Below are positions 44,651 through 54,037 of a stretch of DNA of 64,000 nucleotides, piece by piece. The position numbers and the translations under genes are program-made. The stretch is from Lachnospiraceae bacterium (GTDB taxonomy: Bacteria > Bacillota > Clostridia > Lachnospirales > Lachnospiraceae). Where the stretch lies: NCBI GenBank assembly GCA_910574805.1, contig CAJTCV010000007.1:1-64000 (forward strand), given 5' to 3'. Positions within the stretch are counted from its first letter, which is position 1. Every line of letters starts with the position of its first letter. The notes below the pieces were generated by a model. It made no database searches. It saw only the letters and a program-made list of their open reading frames with translations, and was not told the origin of the DNA.

Positions 44651-45448
44651 ATGCAGGGTTTTATAGAAATCGCAAAAACAGATTTTATGGCGACTTTTGA
44701 AGATTCCTGGATCTTTCCTGTATTGATTTTCTGTATTTTCTGGATTCTCTGGAAAGAGCAGGACAGGACAAAAAAATGGTTGGCTGGTATATTGCCGTTG
44801 ATATTACTGGTTTTATACTGGTGTCCGATAACAGGGATTCTGTTAATGAAAATACTGGGGGAAAATGTTTACTGGCGGATCTTGTGGCTGGTTCCAGTGT
44901 CTGTAACGATTCCCGTTGCTTTTTGTCTGTTGCTCAAAAGTATGAAGGGTGGTGCCAGATTTGCAGTTTTTCTGATTTTATCAGCTGTGATTGTGCTGGG
45001 AGGAAAAAAAGTCCTCTCCACAGAATGGTTCGAGCCTTCCACCAACGTGTGGAAGGTGCCGCAGAATGTGGTGGCTGTCTGCGATCTGCTGCCGGGGAAC
45101 GTGCATGTGCTGGCCTCTAATCGTCTGACGCCGTATCTGCGTCTGTACGATCCGACGCTCACGCTGGAATATGCCAGAAATGCGCTGATTTTCAACGGAA
45201 TGGATGAAGTGTACGGACCAACGGCCAATCTGTATAAGGCGATACAGGAGCCGGAGATTGACGTGGATATCGTCGGTCCGCTGGCGAGGGAGCAGGGATG
45301 TACGTTTCTGATCTTTTCGATCGGCCGTACTTATGCGGGTGACTGGGAGGACTATGGCTACCGGGAATATGCATCTACAGATGAATTTCGGATATTTGTG
45401 GATGAAGATTATGAGGAAGGGCAGGATACCAGAAAATGGGAAGATTAA
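44651..45448 (+). CDS. DUF6077-like protein, C-terminal part (or coupled partner)
   Basis: 265 residues. Five hydrophobic helices are followed by a soluble domain 'NVWKVPQNVVAVCDLLPGNVHVLASNRLTPYLRLYDPTLTLEYARNALIF', which looks like the C-terminal domain of DUF6077 proteins. An AAGGGAG site lies 8 bases before the ATG, so it could be translated on its own. Base composition changes inside this gene at about 45.0 kb, from AT-rich to GC-rich codons, suggesting a recombination junction. Confidence 0.55.
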   Translation: MQGFIEIAKTDFMATFEDSWIFPVLIFCIFWILWKEQDRTKKWLAGILPLILLVLYWCPITGILLMKILGENVYWRILWLVPVSVTIPVAFCLLLKSMKGGARFAVFLILSAVIVLGGKKVLSTEWFEPSTNVWKVPQNVVAVCDLLPGNVHVLASNRLTPYLRLYDPTLTLEYARNALIFNGMDEVYGPTANLYKAIQEPEIDVDIVGPLAREQGCTFLIFSIGRTYAGDWEDYGYREYASTDEFRIFVDEDYEEGQDTRKWED

Positions 45449-46659
45449 GAAGTTTGAAACCGTTTGTAAAGGCATACGTAATTCTGATCGCCGTATTTTT
45501 TCTGTCCATGGCGCTGGTCTACTGTATTCCGGTTTCCTGGATTCAGGGTAATGTGGAAAAGTCTCTGGAGGTGATGGAGACAGAGGGGGAACGGCCCATG
45601 TACGCTTTCTACCGTCACAGTGCGATCGTGGATAATCACACGGACATGCTGATGTATGAGAGCCTGATTGCCAACCGGGATTATTACAATCCGATCCAGG
45701 CGTCAGTCAGCATCAATCAGTATCCCAGATACTGGCATGGCTATCAGGTGGTCTTAAGACCTCTCACAGTCGTGTTTCAGGTACAGGAGCTGCGTTACCT
45801 TGGCATGCTGCTGTTTTATCTGCTCTTTTTCTGGAGTGCCTGGCTGATGGCGAAGAAGACGAAGCCGGTATGCGCCGTACTCTATGTACTGACCATTGCC
45901 AGCAGTTATCCGGTGGCAGTCACTACCTGTTTTCAGTATCTGACCACGTTCTATGTGCTGTTCGGGGCTCTGATTTTCCTGCTGTCCAGAGACTGTGCGG
46001 ACAGACCGGTCAATCTGCTGCTGTATTTTTTTGTCGTGGGTATGGTGGAAAATTTCTTTGATTTTCTGACCTACCCGATTATTACGCTGGGGATTCCGCT
46101 GGCCCTGCTTCTGTGGAGAAAGACAAGGGAGGAACAGACCGGTTTTCGGGAGAATTTTCTCTTCATGCTCCAGAGCTCTCTTTCCTGGGGGCTGGGGTAT
46201 GCGCTGACCTGGATTGCGAAATGGGGCATTACCGTGGTGGCCCTGGGAGTCCGGTATTTCTGGAGGACCATGAGCGTAGTCCAGTATCGGCTGCAGGGGA
46301 GCGAGGAGGAGCCGCTGGACCGGATCGGGACGATTCAGAGGAACCTGAAGGCGTGGATGAACGTACAGGACGCAGGGGTTATCTCGTGGAGTAAGGTGGT
46401 CCTGGTAATTCTGGCGGTTACGTTGCTGCTGATTATATGGAAGAAACTGAAGGACTGGAGGACGATCTGCGCATATTTGCCGATCCTGCTGGTGGCAGCC
46501 TATCCATATATCTGGTATCTGGTCATGTCCAATCATTCCCAGATCCATTACTGGTACACGTATCGGGCGCAGCTGGTGACGTTGTTTGGAGTCCTGCTTT
46601 TTATCCAAAGCATCTTAAGGGAGGGATCGGATGGGGAAACAGATACGATGGAAGATTGA
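45436..46659 (+). CDS. Multi-pass membrane protein, unknown
   Basis: 407 residues, about nine hydrophobic helices. After the first helix a polar extracytoplasmic loop of about 75 residues reads 'MYAFYRHSAIVDNHTDMLMYESLIANRDYYNPIQASV' before the second helix. It overlaps both neighbours (13 and 29 bases), so it is part of a tightly coupled membrane-protein set (43603-48673). A GT-C-like fold is plausible. Function not recognised. Confidence 0.6.
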   Translation: MGRLRSLKPFVKAYVILIAVFFLSMALVYCIPVSWIQGNVEKSLEVMETEGERPMYAFYRHSAIVDNHTDMLMYESLIANRDYYNPIQASVSINQYPRYWHGYQVVLRPLTVVFQVQELRYLGMLLFYLLFFWSAWLMAKKTKPVCAVLYVLTIASSYPVAVTTCFQYLTTFYVLFGALIFLLSRDCADRPVNLLLYFFVVGMVENFFDFLTYPIITLGIPLALLLWRKTREEQTGFRENFLFMLQSSLSWGLGYALTWIAKWGITVVALGVRYFWRTMSVVQYRLQGSEEEPLDRIGTIQRNLKAWMNVQDAGVISWSKVVLVILAVTLLLIIWKKLKDWRTICAYLPILLVAAYPYIWYLVMSNHSQIHYWYTYRAQLVTLFGVLLFIQSILREGSDGETDTMED

Positions 46660-48673
46660 CAGGAAACTTCTGTATTTGTTCATTATCTGTCTGTTTACAG
46701 AGACTGTGATCTTTAATATGAATTCCTGGCGGATTCTTGATCGGAGCAGATATGAAAGAAAAAGCTTTTCTGTGGAACAGATGGAGACGACAGGGTTTGA
46801 GGTGACCGGGAATATCCTGACCTATGTCAGAGATTATGGAGAGGAAGCATCTATCACAATCAGGGACATTGGTGTGGAGGTGGGAACCCTTTATCTGGAC
46901 ATGTATCTTCCCAATGAAAAATATCTGGCATATACACTGTATTATACAGATGAGGCAAATGGATGCCTGATGAGAAAGGTTTCCAGAGAATATGTGCCCG
47001 AAGTGGAGCGGACGAAATGGGTGACGTGCAGTTTCTCAGGGAAGACAGAAGAACTGAAAATTGTCTTTGACCTGGATGATGATCTCTACCAGATGGCAAT
47101 CGATGCCTGCGTGGTCAATGAGCCTGTAAAGTTCCGGTTTTGTGTGCTCCGGTTTCTGCTGCTCTATCTGACAGTGGCGGGTATTTACCTCATAAGAAAT
47201 TATGAATACTTCAGAGAACCGATGAAAAGGAGCAGTCAGCAGATGTTGCTCTGTGCATGTACGGCTGTCGTTCTGCTGGTACTGTGGAATTTGTATGCGT
47301 ATTCGGTGGACAGAGTCCGGCTGGCGGAAGAGAAAGGGGATATGTACAGCCAGATGCTGACGGATGCGTTACTTGACGGACGGACCAGCCTGGATGTGGA
47401 ACTGTCCGATGCGCTGTCAGCGCTGGACAATCCGTATGACGACACGGAGAGAGAGGCGGAGGGACTGGTACGGGATGAAGACTATATCTTGGATGCTGCC
47501 TATTATCAGGGAAATTATTATGTGTATTTCGGCGTGATTCCTGCATTGCTGTTCTTTGTGCCGTTTAAATGGATGACCGGGATGTATCTGTCCACGGGAC
47601 TGATGACGTTTCTGCTGTTTGGCATCTATCTGATCTTTCTAAATATGCTGATGGTGAAAAGCATACGTAAAACACTTCCCGATACTCCGTTTGGACTGTA
47701 TCTTATGGGGATCCTTTTGCTTGATGCAGGCAGCGTGGCGTTTTGTTTTGTGAGTCGGGCCAGATTTTATGAGGTGGTCTATGGAGCAGGGCTGGCATTT
47801 GCTGCAATTGGTCTGTATCTGCTGGTGTCGGTATTCTGGAAGGTAAAAAAGAATCCCGTCCAGATATTTTTGGGAGGACTGTTTCTTGCCATGGCGGTGG
47901 GATGCAGACCGACAATGATCTTGTATTCCTTCCTGTTGATACCATACCTGACAGGGTGGTTATCAAAAAAACAATGGAAAACCAGTTCTGGATATCTGGC
48001 TGTTCTGCTGATTCCTTATGTGATGGTGGCAGCTGGCCTGATGTGGTACAATGCAGTTCGATTTGGAAGCGTATTTGACTTTGGCCAGAATTATCAGCTG
48101 ACCGTTACAGACATGGCAAAAGATTCATACAAGCTGTCGACACTCCCGCTGTGCCTGTGGTTTGGTATGTTTCAGCCGTTCTCTTTTATGGCTCAGTTTC
48201 CGTTTGTGGCTTCCGGAAATGCAGGAAATGATTTTGTCGGATATTTCTACAATGCAGGAAATGTGATTCCCATGTTCAGCAGTGTGCCATTGCTGTATAC
48301 CTTGTTTCTCCCGGTATTATGGAGAAAATGGAAGAAAGACCACAGCACCTTTTCCATGATCATGATGGGAACTGTAACAGGACTTGGATGGCTTATGGCA
48401 GTGCTGGTTTTCGTGTCAGCGGGAGTTCATATCCGTTATACAGCGGAGGCCATTCCGTTTTTTATGGTTGCTGCCATTCTGCTGTGCTGCAATTATATCC
48501 GGAGTCAGAACGAAGAGATTCGGAAAAATCTGGTCACTGTATTTTTTGCTGTGACTGTATTTTCTGTATTGGTGGCGTTTTTATTGGGGATCGTTGGAGA
48601 GAGGGACTGGACTTTTACACAGCATCCAGAATTTTATTTTTCTGTTGAGAGAGCGTTCAGTTTCTGGAAATGA
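46631..48673 (+). CDS. Large membrane protein with N-terminal ectodomain, unknown
   Basis: 680 residues. One N-terminal helix (about 14-32), an extracytoplasmic domain of about 130 residues ('YVRDYGEEASITIRDIGVEVGTLYLDMYLPNE...') that looks all-beta, then about ten helices. The second polar loop contains 'LTDALLDGRTSLDVELSDALSALDNPYDDTEREAEG'. This pattern is found in Lachnospiraceae membrane proteins called 'glycosyltransferase family 39-like' only loosely. It ends at a strong convergent terminator, so it closes the leftward-to-rightward locus that begins at 13.9 kb. Confidence 0.6.
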   Translation: MGKQIRWKIDRKLLYLFIICLFTETVIFNMNSWRILDRSRYERKSFSVEQMETTGFEVTGNILTYVRDYGEEASITIRDIGVEVGTLYLDMYLPNEKYLAYTLYYTDEANGCLMRKVSREYVPEVERTKWVTCSFSGKTEELKIVFDLDDDLYQMAIDACVVNEPVKFRFCVLRFLLLYLTVAGIYLIRNYEYFREPMKRSSQQMLLCACTAVVLLVLWNLYAYSVDRVRLAEEKGDMYSQMLTDALLDGRTSLDVELSDALSALDNPYDDTEREAEGLVRDEDYILDAAYYQGNYYVYFGVIPALLFFVPFKWMTGMYLSTGLMTFLLFGIYLIFLNMLMVKSIRKTLPDTPFGLYLMGILLLDAGSVAFCFVSRARFYEVVYGAGLAFAAIGLYLLVSVFWKVKKNPVQIFLGGLFLAMAVGCRPTMILYSFLLIPYLTGWLSKKQWKTSSGYLAVLLIPYVMVAAGLMWYNAVRFGSVFDFGQNYQLTVTDMAKDSYKLSTLPLCLWFGMFQPFSFMAQFPFVASGNAGNDFVGYFYNAGNVIPMFSSVPLLYTLFLPVLWRKWKKDHSTFSMIMMGTVTGLGWLMAVLVFVSAGVHIRYTAEAIPFFMVAAILLCCNYIRSQNEEIRKNLVTVFFAVTVFSVLVAFLLGIVGERDWTFTQHPEFYFSVERAFSFWK

Positions 48674-48676
48674 AAC

Positions 48677-48708
48677 AGACGTCTGCAGTCCAGTCACTGC
48701 AGACGTCT
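48677..48708. terminator. Bidirectional terminator between convergent genes
   Basis: AGACGTCTGCAGT (48677-48689) and ACTGCAGACGTCT (48696-48708) form a perfect 13-bp stem with a 6-base loop, followed by TTTT. It overlaps the last codons of the minus-strand transferase gene. Confidence 0.88.
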
Positions 48709-49482
48709 TTTCCGAATCAGATCGATGAGCCTTTGTCCTCCCATGCTTTTGAGCAGTTGTTTGGAATAAAAGACGCCTTCCCGCAGGAGCCAGGAAAAAG
48801 TTGGATGAAAGATATGCAGTTCCCGCTGCATTCGGTGCTGCTCCCGGTGAGCGGCCAGCTTGTTCTGGTCAGAGTACCCGGAGATCTCGTAGACAGAGAT
48901 GGGAAGGGGCCGATAGTCAAATTTCTCTTTTAAAAGATATACGGAAAGAAAGAAATGATGATCGGCGCAGATCTTGTAGGAGGTGTCATAGGGATGTTCC
49001 AGCAACAGGGAGCGTCTGATCAGCGCAGACTGATGACAAAATGCCATCTCGTGGGAGAGATGACTTAGAGGCAGAGCCGGGTAAAGTTTCCGGCGGCCCT
49101 GATAGACGCATAAAGTGTCCCCATAGATGACAGAACCGCAGGGAGATTCCGAGAAGATCTGTTCCAGAATATGCGGTTCAGCCAGAAGGTCTCCGGCGTT
49201 CAGGAAAAGAAGCCAGGTTCCTTCTGAGAGCCGTGTCCCCTTGTTCATGGCATCATAAATTCCCTGATCCGGTTCTGAGACATATCGATAAGGAATGTGC
49301 GTCTGGTCAAACCGGGAAGAAGACTGCTCCAGCAAAGACCAGGTCCCGTCGCTCGATCCGCCGTCTATGACAAGATATTCAAAGCGGGTCCAGGTCTGGA
49401 GAAGGACATTGTCCATGGTTGCCAGAAGTGCATCCCTGGAATTAAAACATACAGTGATGATAGATAATACGGGATTTGGCAT
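48694..49482 (-). CDS. Family 2 glycosyltransferase (minus strand)
   Basis: 262 residues. 'VLSIITVCFNSRDALLATMDNVLLQTW', 'YLVIDGGSSDGTW', 'YRYVSEPDQGIYDAMNKGTRLSEGTWLLFLNAGD' is the WcaA/KfoC-like GT2 series, with Asn-Ala-Gly-Asp in place of DXD. 'QSALIRRSL' and 'ADHHFFLSVYL' complete the fold. The start at 49482 follows AAGGAGCAAATAG; the longer frame to 49788 runs through the promoter. It is the only polysaccharide gene on the minus strand. It sits between two operons with its own promoter. Confidence 0.88.
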   Translation of the reverse strand: MPNPVLSIITVCFNSRDALLATMDNVLLQTWTRFEYLVIDGGSSDGTWSLLEQSSSRFDQTHIPYRYVSEPDQGIYDAMNKGTRLSEGTWLLFLNAGDLLAEPHILEQIFSESPCGSVIYGDTLCVYQGRRKLYPALPLSHLSHEMAFCHQSALIRRSLLLEHPYDTSYKICADHHFFLSVYLLKEKFDYRPLPISVYEISGYSDQNKLAAHREQHRMQRELHIFHPTFSWLLREGVFYSKQLLKSMGGQRLIDLIRKRRLQ

Positions 49483-49516
49483 TCTATTTGCTCCTTGACT
49501 GAATGATACTGATCTT

Positions 49517-49545
49517 ATTATAATTCTCCCATGGGGACAAGTAAA
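49517..49545 (-). promoter_or_regulatory. Promoter of the minus-strand GT2 gene
   Basis: Minus strand: TTTACT (49540-49545), 17 bases, consensus TATAAT (49517-49522), 35 bases before the ATG. Confidence 0.7.
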
Positions 49546-49629
49546 GGGAAAAGATTCTGCCGACAGATGACAAATGCGGAAAAATAAAGTAAGATAACAA
49601 AAAATAACAGGGAATGCAGGGATGAGAAA

Positions 49630-51330
49630 ATGAGAGAGAAAAGAAAAGATGCGGCATATGCGGTCCTGTGTACCGTTGTTTATATGATCATACTGGGGCT
49701 GGCTGTTCCGTTTGTCTACGGAATCGTTGATGACCGTTCCATGATGGAGATCGTATCCGGACAGTATCTGGGAGTCCCGGAGGCACATACATTTTTCCTG
49801 GGGTACTGGTATTCGCTGTATCTGACAGGGCTGTACAGGCTGCAGCCGGCAGTGGACTGGTATGCCCTCAGCTTTCTGCTGTTTCAGGGAATGTGCCTGA
49901 GTCTGATCCTGTACCGGTGTATCCGAAGACAGAAAGCAGCGCTGAGAAAGATAACGGCTGTTCTGGTCCTCCTGCTTTTTCTGATAACAGGGGCGCAGGC
50001 GCTGACACAGCTGACGTTTACGACCACTGCAGCGGTTCTGGGTGTTACGGCGGTCTTCTGGTACATGACGTCAGAGAATTTTGGAAAGACAGATTTTGTG
50101 ATCGTACTTATCCTGTGTTTTCTGACCCGGCAGACCCGGACGGAGATCTTCTATATGGTCCTTGCTGTATGTGCAGTCCTGTGGATCTTTCGGAGCATTC
50201 AGGGGAAAAAGGAGTCTCTCTGGCACAGGATGATCCCGGTGGGCGTGGCAGGAGTGCTTTTTTTCGTGTCCGCGGGCGAGGCTGTGGGCTATGGGAGTGC
50301 CGAATGGAAAGCCTACAGAGAATATGAGCATAATCGTACCATGGTGTATGATTATCCGGATTATACGCTGCCGTTTTATGAAGGCGCGGAGGAGTTCTAT
50401 GCCAGTGTGGGGATTGAGAAGAAGAGCCGGGCACGGACGCTGATGAACTATAATTATACGGCGGACGACCGGATCACCGCTTTGTTTTTCCAGGAATATG
50501 TGGAAGCCCATGACCGGGCATTTCCTCCGGAAGGCCTGACAGCGGGCCGGCTGGTCCGGAGCGTAAAGGAATATGGGAAGGGAGTGCTTTCCGGCAGATT
50601 TCACGGACAGCATATACTGGCTCTGGTACTCTATGCTTTTCTTACAGTCTGGTATCTGCGCAGAAAAGAGATGGGAGCATGCTTCCGGATCGTGTGTATT
50701 CTGGGGGTGCAGATGCTTCTGTGGCTGTATCTTCTGTATGCCGGACGGTTTCCCCAGCGGGTCATATACAGTATGGACCTGATGCTGACCATGACCGCAC
50801 TGCTGTTTGCGGGAGAAGCTCTGAGAGGATGCGGTCTGCCGGAAAAAACATACAGGACAGGCCTGGGAGTTGTCTGTCTGCTGCTGTGTATACCGGCCGC
50901 CCTTTGGCTGTGGGCGCACAGGCAGCAGAATCAGGAGCAGTACCGCCGGAATGAAGCGGTGGAAGAACTTAAGAATTACTGCATGGAGCACCCGGACCAT
51001 TTTTATTTTAACGATGTGACTTCCATGGCGTTCAGCACTTATAATGTGCACCTGTGGAGGAAGGAATCATATTACATGAATTATATGTCGCTGGGGGACT
51101 GGATGAGTTTCAGTCCCGTCTGGGAGAAGAAACTGGAACAAAACGGGATCGAAAGCGCAGGAGAAGCTCTATATGAACAGGAAAATGTGTATCTGATCTG
51201 CAGTTTTGACAAGGGACTGGAATATCTCATATCCCTGTATGATGGCGTCACCTGTACAGAGGTTGACAAGATCTCCGGATTTCATATCTACGATCTGTCC
51301 CGGGCGGTGGAAATCGGAGACGGCCACTGA
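49630..51330 (+). CDS. Multi-pass membrane protein, GT-C-like, unknown
   Basis: 566 residues, about eleven hydrophobic helices. The first extracytoplasmic loop is 'YGIVDDRSMMEIVSGQYLGVPEAHTFFLGYWYSLYLTGLYRL', with the Asp-Asp typical of GT-C enzymes that use polyprenyl-phosphate sugars. 'DYPDYTLPFYEGAEEFYASVGIEKKSRARTLMNYNYTADDRI' is a polar central block and the C-terminal ~100 residues are soluble. It looks like a GC-richer paralogue of the protein at 41911. It stands alone after the divergent GT2 and is followed by a new promoter. Confidence 0.6.
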   Translation: MREKRKDAAYAVLCTVVYMIILGLAVPFVYGIVDDRSMMEIVSGQYLGVPEAHTFFLGYWYSLYLTGLYRLQPAVDWYALSFLLFQGMCLSLILYRCIRRQKAALRKITAVLVLLLFLITGAQALTQLTFTTTAAVLGVTAVFWYMTSENFGKTDFVIVLILCFLTRQTRTEIFYMVLAVCAVLWIFRSIQGKKESLWHRMIPVGVAGVLFFVSAGEAVGYGSAEWKAYREYEHNRTMVYDYPDYTLPFYEGAEEFYASVGIEKKSRARTLMNYNYTADDRITALFFQEYVEAHDRAFPPEGLTAGRLVRSVKEYGKGVLSGRFHGQHILALVLYAFLTVWYLRRKEMGACFRIVCILGVQMLLWLYLLYAGRFPQRVIYSMDLMLTMTALLFAGEALRGCGLPEKTYRTGLGVVCLLLCIPAALWLWAHRQQNQEQYRRNEAVEELKNYCMEHPDHFYFNDVTSMAFSTYNVHLWRKESYYMNYMSLGDWMSFSPVWEKKLEQNGIESAGEALYEQENVYLICSFDKGLEYLISLYDGVTCTEVDKISGFHIYDLSRAVEIGDGH

Positions 51331-51365
51331 ACAGATGTACGAATAAAATGTACCTGCGCAGGGGC

Positions 51366-51394
51366 TTGTGAATCGTGTCGGAAAGTGTTAGAAT
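51366..51394 (+). promoter_or_regulatory. Promoter of the second initiation module
   Basis: TTGTGA (51366-51371), 17 bases, TAGAAT (51389-51394), 35 bases before the ATG of the WbaP-like gene. Confidence 0.65.
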
Positions 51395-51429
51395 ACTGAG
51401 AGATTATAGATAATGAGGAAAAGTATGCC

Positions 51430-52782
51430 ATGGATAAATTCGATCAATACAAACGGCTTCTTCGTCTTGGAGTTGCAGCCTTCGAGATCCTGATCGAGAC
51501 TGTTTTCTTTGCCGGTATCTGGTACCGCATCTACAATGGTATGATGGAACGTCCGTTCGAGAACAAGGGCAACCTGATGATGATCGGGTGCTACGCCCTC
51601 TATCTGGCGGTCTTTATCTGCATGTACGGCGGGATGAAGTATGCGTATTATCGGAAAGGACAGCTGATTCTGTCCCAGATCCTGGGGTCTCTGATTGCCA
51701 ATGCAGTCATCTATATCCAGATTATCATGGTGTTCCGGATCTTTCCGTTTCCCATCCTGTGGCCTGTGGCTGCCGTCAGTGCGGCGGACATCCTGATCAT
51801 TTTTCTGCTGAACCAGATCTCGGAGCCGGTGTTCCGGAGGCTGTTCCCTCCCAGACGGCTTCTGCTGATCTGCAACCCTGGTTCCAGGGACAATCTGCTC
51901 CGGAAGATCTCTGCCAGAAAGGATCTCTACGAGGTGACCAGATGTGTCTCAGCAGGGGAACCGCTGTACCGGTTGAAGCGGGAGCTTCAGGACTGTGATG
52001 CGATGATGCTCTGTGGGATTGAGGAACAGAAGCGTAATATGCTGATCAAATACTGCTATGAACGTTCCATTCGGATCTATGTGGCGCCGGAGATCACGGA
52101 TATTCTGCTCCGGGGAGCGGACAAACTGCATTCCTTTGATACTCCGTTTCTGCTTCTGCGCAATTACGGACTTTCTTTTGAGCAGCGGGTGATCAAACGT
52201 ACGATGGATGTTCTGATCTCCGGCTTTCTGCTGATCATCGCTTCGCCTTTTATGCTGCTGACGGCTTTGGCGATCCGGATGGAGGATCATGGTCCTGCGC
52301 TTTTTAAGCAGGAGCGGGTGACCATGGAGGGCAGAAAGTTTTTCATCTATAAATTCCGCAGCATGATCGTGGACGCGGAAAAAAACGGCGCACAGTTTTC
52401 TACAAAAAATGACAGCCGTATCACGAAGGTAGGAGGATTTATCCGCGCCACCAGACTGGACGAGCTCCCGCAGCTCCTGAATATTTTAAAAGGGGATATG
52501 AGCATCGTGGGTCCCCGGCCGGAACGCCAGCAGTATATTGAGGAATTCTGTCAGGAGACGCCGGAATTTATCTACCGCCTGAAAGTAAAGGCGGGGCTTA
52601 CCGGATATGCGCAGATCTATGGGAAATACAACACGACCCCCCTGGACAAGCTGAAGCTGGATCTGATGTACATCGAGACCTATTCGGTTTTCCTGGATAT
52701 CCGGCTGATATTTCTGACCTTGAAGATTATGTTTACAAAAGAAAGCACAGAGGGCGTGGAGGATGGACAGAACCATGCGTAG
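51430..52782 (+). CDS. WbaP/CpsE-type initiating sugar transferase
   Basis: 450 residues. Four N-terminal membrane helices (about 12-135), a cytoplasmic Rossmann-like domain ('[19 protein letters not shown]'), one more hydrophobic helix and the catalytic phosphoglycosyl transferase domain: '[63 protein letters not shown]'. It links the first sugar phosphate to undecaprenyl phosphate. It is the second initiating enzyme in the window (the other is at 28198) and belongs to the large CpsE/WbaP class, so the locus can probably start two different repeat units or two polymers. Confidence 0.93.
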   Translation: MDKFDQYKRLLRLGVAAFEILIETVFFAGIWYRIYNGMMERPFENKGNLMMIGCYALYLAVFICMYGGMKYAYYRKGQLILSQILGSLIANAVIYIQIIMVFRIFPFPILWPVAAVSAADILIIFLLNQISEPVFRRLFPPRRLLLICNPGSRDNLLRKISARKDLYEVTRCVSAGEPLYRLKRELQDCDAMMLCGIEEQKRNMLIKYCYERSIRIYVAPEITDILLRGADKLHSFDTPFLLLRNYGLSFEQRVIKRTMDVLISGFLLIIASPFMLLTALAIRMEDHGPALFKQERVTMEGRKFFIYKFRSMIVDAEKNGAQFSTKNDSRITKVGGFIRATRLDELPQLLNILKGDMSIVGPRPERQQYIEEFCQETPEFIYRLKVKAGLTGYAQIYGKYNTTPLDKLKLDLMYIETYSVFLDIRLIFLTLKIMFTKESTEGVEDGQNHA

Positions 52783-54037
52783 ATTTTGGATATTCAATCA
52801 TTATGCGACGACCCCGAAGACCGGGCCGATGCTCAGGCATTACTGCTTTGCGGAATGCCTGCGGGAAAAAGGGATCGAGACGACCGTCTTTGCGGCCAAT
52901 GAGCTGCACCAGACCGGGGACACAGTGGATACCCATGGGAAGCCTTATCTTCGCACAGAAGAGGAAGGGGTTCCCTTTGTCTTTGTACGGACGAGTAAAT
53001 ATAAAGGAAACGGGTTTTCCCGGGTGAAAAACATGCTGTCCTTTTTCTTCGGACTTCTGCACATTGCAAAAGGATATGCGGAAAAATATGGAAAGCCGGA
53101 TGTGATCATGGGTTCCAGCGCCCATCCTCTGACCAGCATCGCGGGAATCCTGCTGGCAAAAAGATTTCATGTGCCGGTCATTGTAGAAGTGCGGGATCTG
53201 TGGCCGGAAGCTATCTTTTCTTTTGGAAAAGTCCGGATGAACAGTCTGCCCGGGAAGCTTTTGAGCGCAGGTGAGAAATGGATGTATATTCATGCGGATG
53301 CCATTGTCTTCACAAAGGAAGGAGACGTGGACCATATCAGGGAGATGGGATGGGACACGGAGCACGGCGGCAGGATCGATCTGAAGAAATGTTACTATGT
53401 AAATAACGGGGTGAAGCTGAAGGACTATTATGAAAGCATGGAAAAGGACATCCTGCTGGATGAGGATCTTCAGTCGGACAGTTTTAAAGTAGTCTATACA
53501 GGGACGATTCGGCCGGTCAACAATGTGGGAAATCTTCTGGATGCGGCGAAGCTTCTGAAAGATCATAAGGATATCCGGTTCCTGATCTTCGGGGGAGGCA
53601 GTCAGCTGGAGGAGATGCAGAAACGGGCTGTGGAGGAGAAGATTGACAATGTGGTTCTGAAAGGCTTTGTGGAAAAGAAATACATCCCCTATATTCTGAG
53701 CCGTTCTTCTGTCAATATCCTGAATTATTCCCAGTCTCAGTACAACTGGTCCCGGGGGAACAGTTCCAACAAGCTGTTTGAATATATGGCCAGCGGGAAA
53801 CCGGTTATTTCCACCGTGAAAATGGGTTACTGTATCCTGGACCGTTATCAGTGCGGTTTTTCCCTGGAAGAATGTACTCCTCAGGCGCTGGCAGACGAGA
53901 TTCTGAAGATCTATCACATGCCGGAAGAGACCTACACACATATGGCGGAGCATGCAAAAGAAGGGGCAAAAGATTTTGATTTCTCTGTATTGACAGAGAG
54001 GCTGTATCAGGTGATCCAAAGTGTGGAAAAAGATTGA
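52775..54037 (+). CDS. WbuB-like family 4 glycosyltransferase
   Basis: 420 residues. '[32 protein letters not shown]', 'VEVRDLWPEAIFSFG', 'FKVVYTGTIRPVNNVGNLLDAAKLL', 'LIFGGGSQLEEM' and 'KLFEYMASGKPVISTV' match WbuB-like transferases and the paralogue at 29769. ATG 52775 has GGAGG 12 bases upstream; the ATG at 52763 touches that site and cannot use it. It overlaps both neighbours. Probably adds the second sugar after the WbaP-like start. Confidence 0.88.
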   Translation: MRRFWIFNHYATTPKTGPMLRHYCFAECLREKGIETTVFAANELHQTGDTVDTHGKPYLRTEEEGVPFVFVRTSKYKGNGFSRVKNMLSFFFGLLHIAKGYAEKYGKPDVIMGSSAHPLTSIAGILLAKRFHVPVIVEVRDLWPEAIFSFGKVRMNSLPGKLLSAGEKWMYIHADAIVFTKEGDVDHIREMGWDTEHGGRIDLKKCYYVNNGVKLKDYYESMEKDILLDEDLQSDSFKVVYTGTIRPVNNVGNLLDAAKLLKDHKDIRFLIFGGGSQLEEMQKRAVEEKIDNVVLKGFVEKKYIPYILSRSSVNILNYSQSQYNWSRGNSSNKLFEYMASGKPVISTVKMGYCILDRYQCGFSLEECTPQALADEILKIYHMPEETYTHMAEHAKEGAKDFDFSVLTERLYQVIQSVEKD

